From: Sympetrum striolatum
Taxonomy: Eukaryota > Arthropoda > Insecta > Odonata > Libellulidae
Length of the DNA: 64,000 bases
Assembly: GCA_947579665.1 (NCBI GenBank)
Contig: OX388350.1
Location: forward strand, 43,733,433 to 43,797,432
Direction of reading: 5' to 3'
Part shown: piece by piece, positions 57,261 through 64,000 of the stretch
Position numbering within the stretch: the stretch's first letter is position 1
How the letters are laid out: every line of letters starts with the position of its first letter
Notes under the pieces: model-generated
Told to the model about the DNA's origin: nothing
Seen by the model: only the letters and a program-made list of their open reading frames with translations
Databases searched by the model: none
Translations under genes and position numbers: made by a program

Positions 57261-57540
57261 TGAATTAAATGAGTTAGTCAAATAGAAGAGAGAACAGACA
57301 GCTAATAAAGAGGAAAAAAGGTGAAGAACCGAAATTATCGGACGTACAATTTCAGTAGAACATAGTCTACTGAAGGCTTGAAAAAAAAATCTGGATGGAT
57401 ATTTTTATTTTGCCCTTCTTAAGCCCATGGTAGGGGACAAAAGAAACCGGCCTTTATTCGTTAAATCGTGCGCTAGTAGGCATAGTGATGGATTCAATTT
57501 AGCCCAGAGAACAACGCATGTGCTTCATACACGTTGCCCC

Positions 57541-58159
57541 CTTGGCTATCCTACATAGTACGCGAAGTGATTAACCCGTGGTCGCGATTAGCCCCAACAA
57601 ACAAAGAAGGTGACATTTCACCCTTGTAATTTACTCTTCCTCGCTACCACTGCCTTGGCCTCATTCATTCACGGATTACAGAGGTATTTTCTCTCGCTCA
57701 CTGCACAGACGACTCCCACAAATTAGCGTTTCAAATCGTTACTTTGCATAAAATTGCGTTAAGTTGATTTACTCGCGTCATTGCTCAATCTGACCGCTTT
57801 CCTGCGGCTTACGGAATTTTCCCTTCGTAATCGTGCATAATCTTAACTCATTTGTCAATACAGAAAGGTCCAATGATTGTGACTTCACTAACTATTATGT
57901 GAATCTCATCGGTTGAAAAGTTATATCTCCCACTAGTTTTATCTTAAATCTGTTTAAATACATTGGACAAAATAATTCTAATATTCGACATATAGGAAGG
58001 ATTTGATTCCCATTTAGTTTAGAAAAACAGAAAAGGTGTACATATTGCTTAGACCATAGCAAGTGATTGGACATCGTGATGGTTTTGGATTAATTCAAAG
58101 TAAAGATTGTCTCCGTAACCTGTTATTACAACTGGCCCAAGTCCCAGGAGTATATAAAT
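57541..58159. other. Mixed spacer, nothing recognised
   Basis: Slightly CpG-richer to about 57840, AT-rich after. No supported feature. Confidence 0.3.
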
Positions 58160-58240
58160 CTGTTGACCTGGAATCGAATACGAGACCTCATTATAGCTAA
58201 ACTAACACTCTGACCACACATTGAAACGCATTCAAACTCG
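58160..58240 (-). repeat. tRNA-derived fragment
   Basis: On the minus strand an A-box-like GGTCAGAGTGTTAGTTTAGC is followed about 20 bp later by a B-box-like GTATTCGATTCCAGG. The acceptor stem does not close, so it is a tRNA pseudogene or SINE head rather than a working tRNA. Confidence 0.4.
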
Positions 58241-59020
58241 TGACACTCTTATGCTGATTTAACTAAGTGAGAACAATATTCAACAGAATTCCCACAAAAT
58301 TAAGAGATTTGAACAAGTGTGATAGATTAAAAAAGAAGAATCTTGCATCTGATATGAATGCCAATTTAGCCGTCATGTAATGCTTTATGAATACACCATA
58401 ACGTGACAACTGATAATTTTCACGGAGAGAAATTATAAAAACTGTACTTCACCAAAACTATTTTTTTTTATTTTAACAAAACTTAAAAGAAACACTTATT
58501 TAACAAAAACCTTTTGCGGAAAAAGTGAAACTTGTCTAGTTTCTTCCGATTATGGATATCCACAATATTTCGTCTTATGATGTTAAGTTTAATAAGTTTC
58601 AATTTTACTCTATCGTGTCATGGTGTTAATTCCATCCCTTGCGCAACTGATGTTTTAAAAAATGGTACATACATAATGAATTCTAAACATAAGCATCTCT
58701 ATAAAGCAAATGATTGACTCCAGAAGACCCAGTTGTTTATAAATAGTCTCATTCCTGTGTTTTACTAATTATGCGCTCCATGCATACATCTTATTTTATG
58801 GAAACATAATTCATCTAATTGTAATTGATGAATTTGTAGTTTAGAGTATTACGGTATTTTATGTCACCTGAGCAATGATTTAACTAATTGAAAAATAAAG
58901 TAATTAAATTTCATGTAATAAAAAAATTAGAAAAAATATGCGATCAAATACTGTTAGTTATTTTCCAATAAAAGCACGAGTTAAAATTCACTCTTAGCAT
59001 TCATCAGTACAACCGATTCT
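58241..59020. other. AT-rich spacer, nothing recognised
   Basis: AT-rich. The 61-codon + frame at 58532-58717 (hydrophobic, no family) is not convincing. Confidence 0.35.
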
Positions 59021-59430
59021 ATTAAAGGAAGTTGTAGTAAAAGGGAGTGAGACAGAGATGAGGCGATCCGGAGAAAATCGAGGAGAAAGCTGCTTGAATA
59101 CTGTGACGTAGGGGGGGAGAATCCCAAGCCGGAGAGATGGGATTGCCGGGAAATTTATTAGGACCTTAAAAAAAAGCTACACTTTTCGGGAAGATCCTTC
59201 AAAGCTGGCTGTTCCTCTGACCTTTCCCCCCTTTGATTCACTTTCTCTCTCTCCTTTATCCCCTGCCAAATCCGTCGAACGAATTCATTTGCCCCCGCGT
59301 TGCTCCACTCTGTAAGGTCATCCTCGTGGCTTAAACCGTAAATTATTCACGAAATACTGATGCTTTCCGTAAGAACAAGACAAGACCCGAGAAATGCCCG
59401 CGAAACTCACACGAATCATGAGAAGAAAAA
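59021..59430. other. GC-richer island 13
   Basis: G/A-rich then C/T-rich block with several CpG. No long frame. Candidate regulatory DNA. Confidence 0.3.
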
Positions 59431-60980
59431 GTCTAAGACTCGGGACTAGGGTTAAATTTTGATATCCTGCGGCCTTAGCTTGCCATACCGGAAGAAAAAG
59501 TAAATCATTTTCTTCCCGCTATCCATTATGTATTTAATATACATACAACTTACTTATGATATCAGTTGGATTAGCGACTCAGCAAATATTCGCTGCTGAT
59601 TAAAGGTTAAGATAGGGTAGGTAGTTTTAATTCGTAATTAACTTGCAGTAGAAGATGATGATTATAAATTAAGATACCGCAAGAAATTTGAATTAGTAAT
59701 TGACTAAAAGTAAAAAATTCTGAAAAATATAAAATTCGATTAAATTTGAACGTTAATTTACGAAACCATGACTATTTATTTTGTTTTTTTGCATAGACAG
59801 ATAGAGGAGTTTCTTAAAATGAGATAAGGTGCAGACAAAAATAGCAAAGATTGAGATTACTCTAGAATGCTACTTGGCGTCGATAGCTAAATTGGTATAA
59901 TAATCTAAAAGAATCCCAAAAATCTAAAAGAAGAGATAGAATGATAAGATGTTCGTAGCGTGTGATCACTTGGGAGTTTTTCTTTATTCATTCTGAATAG
60001 CAGATAAATTTGTGAAATGACCAACGTGAGAAAAACATAAGCTGATTTAAAAACTTGTACTGTTTATATAACGCATATATATTGAGAAACCAAAGAAAAT
60101 TAAATTTCCTTGAGTAAATCTGAACACGTTCATGTAATCTCAATTGAACAATTGTGTTACGAGTTGGTCTGAAGGAACTTTAGAGGGAAAATTTTGTTAA
60201 TTTCTTGGAATACAGTTATGTAATCAAAACTTAAGAGTTAACAATTACTCCCGATGTTTATACGATGAAACCTTGATTTTTTTACACTTTCAAACCTATT
60301 GATATTTTTGCACTATCTGATTACGTCCAATTAATACTTACTAATTTTTGGGAGGATAACAGCATGAGGGAAGTTCTCAACTTACCTGCAAAGAAAGAAA
60401 AAATGTATTAATTCGGTGATAACCAGTTACTACAGATTTTCATATTCTAGTTTATGTTACAGTATGCTGATATATATAGTAAATGTACACATTTATGCAT
60501 ACTTAATACCCCATTATGTTCTTATTTATTTAATGGTAATGTTTTTCGATATGTAAATACATATTTACTGTTAGTATGGATATTAAAGTGATTTAACATA
60601 CGGGTTGTTTTGAATGAGACAATTTACAATAATAATTATGATATTATTAAACAGCTCCCAAATTACAAGTTTTCAAGATGTAGAAAAAGGTAAGTTTGTA
60701 TTGAGCCCATGAATCTAGAGCTCTAAATACGCCTATGTTCATTGAATATACTTCTTATATTATACAGACACGCATCCAAAACTATTAAGCCTTCAAATTA
60801 AACGTATATATTATATTAGAATTATATGCAGATGAGACATGCAAGCCTCAATCTTTATCTTAAACAAAGTTGATTGTAAATAAATTCTATCATATTCGGC
60901 CGAATTTCGTAGTTCGACATTTTACGAATTTTACGGTGTTCTTATTATCTATAACTTCAAAATTGATTATTATTATTATA
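59431..60980. other. AT-rich spacer, nothing recognised
   Basis: AT-rich sequence with a TTATTATTATTATA run just before the SINE at 60983. Confidence 0.35.
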
Positions 60981-60982
60981 TT

Positions 60983-61130
60983 GGCTCCCGGATAGCCATG
61001 TAGGCAGCTTCGGCTTTGGTGAAAGTGGCCCCGGGTTCGATTCCCGGTGGGAGCCCACGCGCGAAATGACCAAAGCTGTCGAAACACTTTTAACAACACT
61101 ACCACTACTACTATATTTTCCTTCCTTCTT
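60983..61130 (+). mobile_element. tRNA-derived SINE with intact A and B boxes
   Basis: 60983-61055 is tRNA-like: GGCTCCC pairs with GGGAGCC (61049-61055), and the T-arm is CCGGG-TTCGATT-CCCGG (61031-61047). An A box TAGCCATGTAGG lies at 60993-61004 and a B box GGTTCGATTCC at 61034-61044. There is one extra base between T-arm and acceptor, and no convincing anticodon stem, so it is a SINE head rather than a tRNA gene. The body (ACCAAAGCTGTCGAAACAC and a CTACCACTACTACTA stretch) follows. It is the best-preserved pol III promoter in the window. Confidence 0.75.
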
Positions 61131-61699
61131 CTTACATTTTTTATATAATTTTTGTCATTATTGAAGATATCTAATTTTTTAGAAGTTTTTTATGTCTTTT
61201 TCTAAGGTATATTTTTTTCTCCTCTAAAGATAAAATTTACTGGGCTAATTTTGATTATAGAAAAATTAGTTCGGATTTAATTATTGCATTGTTAATTTTC
61301 TTATATTTTCATATTCTTTGTATTTCTTGTCAGTTCAGCACTACTCGTTTGTTGCTTATTTTTATACGGCGAGCTCTGGGCTATAATATTTTGTGATATA
61401 ATTCTTTTTTGCTATTGACTTTCTGTCAACTGACCTTAGTCTGATGGAACGCACCTTTGTTGGATTAAACAATTAAAAAAATTGTTACTATATTATCGAC
61501 ACATTTATTGGGATAACCATAATAAAGTTGATACGCCTCGTACTGAAATGGCATTAAAAGTTTTAACTAGAAGGCAACGGATCGAAACTCTTGCTTAGAG
61601 GAGAGGAAATAGTCCATTAAGTAATTTTCCACTCAAGGACGAAATGAAAGATTTTAACGATTTGGAAGCTATTAATTTTTTTGACAAATAATTCCCGTC
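61131..61699. other. AT-rich spacer, nothing recognised
   Basis: No supported feature. Confidence 0.35.
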
Positions 61700-62010
61700 T
61701 TTATTGTGACAGAGCCATATGTTCGGCTCGGGATTTTATCGCTCGCAACTGTAGTCCGAATGTCTTCGGTTAATGGAATCCGTCGCAGGTTAACGCAGGA
61801 CGGTTGACAAGCGTTTTCGATCCGGTTCTGAGCGCAATTCTTCTAACACGCAAACACACGCTCCTTTCGATAATAGCGAGGCGGCATTTCGTGCTCCGGG
61901 GCATTTGCATTAAAGAAAACAAAATGAACATCCTTTCTCCCCCCTCGTTGCTATGGATCGCAGCGGAATCTAAGTCCATTAATCAAATCGATGACAATTT
62001 TTAACGGAAG
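61700..62010. promoter_or_regulatory. CpG-rich island 14 with POU and Hox/Exd sites
   Basis: CpG-dense 0.3 kb patch in AT-rich DNA. It contains an exact octamer ATTTGCAT (61903-61910) and TGATTAATGG on the minus strand (61976-61985), the form of composite Hox/Extradenticle sites, followed by ATCGAT. Opposing frames of 66 and 69 codons are unrecognised. Site grouping makes a developmental enhancer plausible. Inference. Confidence 0.4.
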
Positions 62011-62489
62011 AAAAGAGAATGGGAAGCGGAACAGCGAAGTATATTTTTTTGGGCATTGATGAAATAATCTTTACTAACCCTTTTGGTCTGGAAACCTAGT
62101 TAATACCAGTCGGAGATTTTCCACAATGGAGATATTTAAAGATAACTATTAAAGGTTGTCCTTTGTCAGTCAATTAAACGATATTATGATTCTCGACTAG
62201 ATAGAATTCAATTTAATGCCATAACGTACTACATGCACTGTAAATTTCCACGCCTTCAACTTGACCTTCCAATCCTTAAACTTGATAACAGGCCTAACTG
62301 ACCTGACTGACGCAAGTAACGACGAAGGGCTTCAGTATAAATTTGAACAACTTAATTCGTCAATAACAGTCTCAATTTCTTTCCTTGGCGTTACTAGTCA
62401 TGTTAACGAAGGCTCTACCTCTACAAGTCCACTATGAAATGAAAAATTAAAACTATCGTATATCGCGAAAAAATTAGTATAAATCTCAA
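62011..62489. other. AT-rich spacer, nothing recognised
   Basis: No supported feature. Confidence 0.35.
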
Positions 62490-62590
62490 AGGAAAACGAA
62501 AAAGCCTGTCGACACCAAGACTCGAACCTTAGTCTTCCATTTCCCAGGAGGATTGTCCAAACAGATTGATATCCAAGTTTCCCAAACAAT
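62490..62590 (-). repeat. tRNA-derived SINE fragment (relative at 27.4 kb)
   Basis: Minus-strand GGAAGACTAAGGTTCGAGTC followed by TTGGTGTCGACAGG matches the fragment at 27.4 kb. The B box reads GGTTCGAGTCT. Confidence 0.5.
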
Positions 62591-63430
62591 ACGATTGAAT
62601 TATCTCAGAGATCTAGTGAATTACCTGGGTTCGGTTTCATTCGATATTTTTCAGGCCCTTTTTCCTTAGTAATTTCTCCTTACACCAACACTACCTTGCG
62701 TAGTCACCTAATACCCTTTTACTCAGTACCAGTAATATACATTAAGGGGAATTCATCACTACCGCTTTCCGAGGGTCTCATTCGTTCGTGGGCCAGAAAC
62801 AGACTGTGTTTATGTGAACTCTTATTGACACACTTCTCCAAAATTTACTAGTATAAGTGCGGGGGTTCAATCGTTGGCCATTCAATATATGCTTAAGAGC
62901 TTTTATTCAAAGAAAGGTCTTTAATTATGTAGAGTATTTCTATACAACCTCTTTACATAATATATAAGTTGGTCTCCTTTCAATGTAAAATATATAAATT
63001 ATTCATTTTAATTGATAGAAATATCACTCATAATATAATATTTTTTTCAATATCTTCCTACTTTGACTTTACTGAGTTGTATAAAATCGATTGAGTAAGG
63101 CTTTATTGAGTAGAAATCCATGACAAGGTAAAGTAAATATAAAATAAGGAAAAGGGTTGAGGTAAATTTACACGTAAGGGCGTGCATTCAGGGAAACAGA
63201 ATACAGCAGAAATTATATATAATACATACTGCACAAAATGGACATATTTAACCCCGGTGATTTCTAATGAGGGGGCTAAACTGATCATATCTCTTTGGGC
63301 CTATGGCAGCCTAAACCCGCCCGTGAATCCACCCATAAAGTCCGTAGCTTAATTAATTTATTACTGAAACAATCAACTTCACCACATCTCGAGAAACATA
63401 AGCAATTCCTGGAGTATATATAAAATTAAT
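62591..63430. other. AT-rich spacer, nothing recognised
   Basis: Two isolated T-arm-like cores (CCTGGGTTCGG near 62625, GGGGGTTCAATC near 62862). No gene recognised. Confidence 0.3.
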
Positions 63431-63960
63431 TCAACTGACTTCATCGCAGGATAGTGCGGCATAATGATATTCTCGCACCTCCAGCATTTGCAAGGAGCAA
63501 ACGGAGCGCCCATTTATTTCTTTGCGGCGAATTACGAGCAAAATATCTTGGCAAAAAGTAATCTCAAACACGGATTTGGTCCTCGTAAGATGAGACCTTT
63601 CCGGGATGAAAATAAGCCGCTCGAGAGGAAAAAAAAGAGAATCGAAAACTTTGGCGGCGTTAAAACTTAGTTCCAATTTTCAGCTTCCCATTTTTTGCCA
63701 CATTTGACCCTTCATTTGTAACCACCGCGGCGCAAAAAATTTTCACGTCTCTGTTCCGAGACAACGGATTAAATAGCTCACTCTAATCTCTACTCCTTGG
63801 TCATACGGCCACAATCTCATCTGTGGAACTGTACGACCACTAAAGTGAAGTTTAAGGTCGTCATCAGCCCGCGAAGGGGGGCCCGAAGACGGTTGGGCAG
63901 TCGTATTATTTACGGCGTATGTCACAGTTTTCCTGTATTATAACTCGCGAATTACATGGC
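63431..63960. other. CpG-rich island 15
   Basis: CpG-richer block with overlapping frames of 68 (+) and 81 (-) codons and no recognised product. It ends near GAAGGGGGGCCCGAAG. Candidate regulatory DNA or exon. Confidence 0.35.
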
Positions 63961-64000
63961 CCTTCTAACCGAATCGTAAAACCTAACCTAACGTTTCCCC

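Larger units (their letters stand above)
56460..57540 (+). repeat. Local direct duplication flanking an inserted block
   Basis: 56510-56625 and 57430-57535 are diverged direct copies: GACAAAAGAAAC, TCGTTAAATCG, GGCATA(A/G)(G/T)GATG, AGAGAACAACGC and TACACGTT in the same order about 920 bp apart. The block between them contains the dispersed repeat 56690-57260 and its nested micro-MITE. Confidence 0.65.

Noticed and set aside
60983..61055. Possible functional tRNA gene
   Set aside because: Acceptor and T stems are good, but there is an extra base before the acceptor stem and no convincing anticodon stem, so a SINE head fits better.
63980..63996. CCTAACCTAA near the right end as telomere-like TTAGG repeat
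   Set aside because: Only two units, which occurs often by chance.

Overview
This window looks like eukaryotic, most likely arthropod (insect), nuclear DNA. It is AT-rich, has no bacterial-style gene packing, is crowded with degraded short non-autonomous repeats, and carries insect-type repeat termini (TTAA-flanked piggyBac-like ends, Tc1-like CCTGGCCAAAATTA inverted termini, tRNA-derived SINE heads, a CACCCTGTATA terminus). No protein-coding gene could be supported on either strand. The longest open frames (up to 205 codons) are low-complexity, overlap other frames, or lie inside repeats. The species assignment is inference.

Layout. 0-30 kb: AT-rich intergenic DNA alternating with CpG-rich, non-repetitive patches of 0.2-1.4 kb (candidate regulatory DNA, promoters or unrecognised exons). 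Scattered among them are three foldback elements in a row (3.35-4.17 kb), a compound repeat cluster (9.9-11.0 kb) with relatives at 27.6-28.1 kb, a TTAA-flanked piggyBac-like MITE inside one CpG-rich patch (13147-13989), local tandem duplications (14.7-15.5, 17.2-17.6, 24.3-24.7, 25.1-25.5 kb), a Penelope-like palindrome (20.5 kb) and several tRNA-like fragments.

30.2-38.6 kb: the most striking object, an 8.3 kb higher-order repeat array. Six diverged monomers (A-F), each about 150-176 bp, form units of about 1.1-1.3 kb. Each monomer carries one copy of a tRNA T-arm/B-box-like motif GGTTCGANNCC. I count 43 motif sites, 40 with an intact GGTTCGA core. In the + half the spacing from motif to motif is exactly conserved (176, 170, 166, 157, 148 bp). 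Units end in a perfect GCTTGCA/TGCAAGC hairpin and are mostly joined by TA microsatellites, one of them inside a 162 bp palindrome. Two units run on the - strand and six, two of them partial, on the + strand, so the array begins and ends with the same sequence in inverted orientation.

38.6-64 kb: a second degenerate tandem array abutting the first, then AT-rich DNA with strand-asymmetric purine/pyrimidine tracts, two 77 bp Tc1-like micro-MITEs (47573-47649 and 57017-57093, the second inserted into a repeat whose uninterrupted relative lies at 44.5-44.9 kb), a LINE-like 3' end (51.1-51.5 kb), CpG-rich islands (51.6-52.2, 53.7-54.4, 55.8-56.3, 59.0-59.4, 61.7-62.0, 63.4-63.9 kb) and a tRNA-derived SINE head with A and B boxes (60983-61055).

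No genes work together here in a visible pathway. The biology on view is repeat biology (amplification of tRNA-T-arm-bearing monomers, MITE insertion, local duplication) plus candidate regulatory islands.
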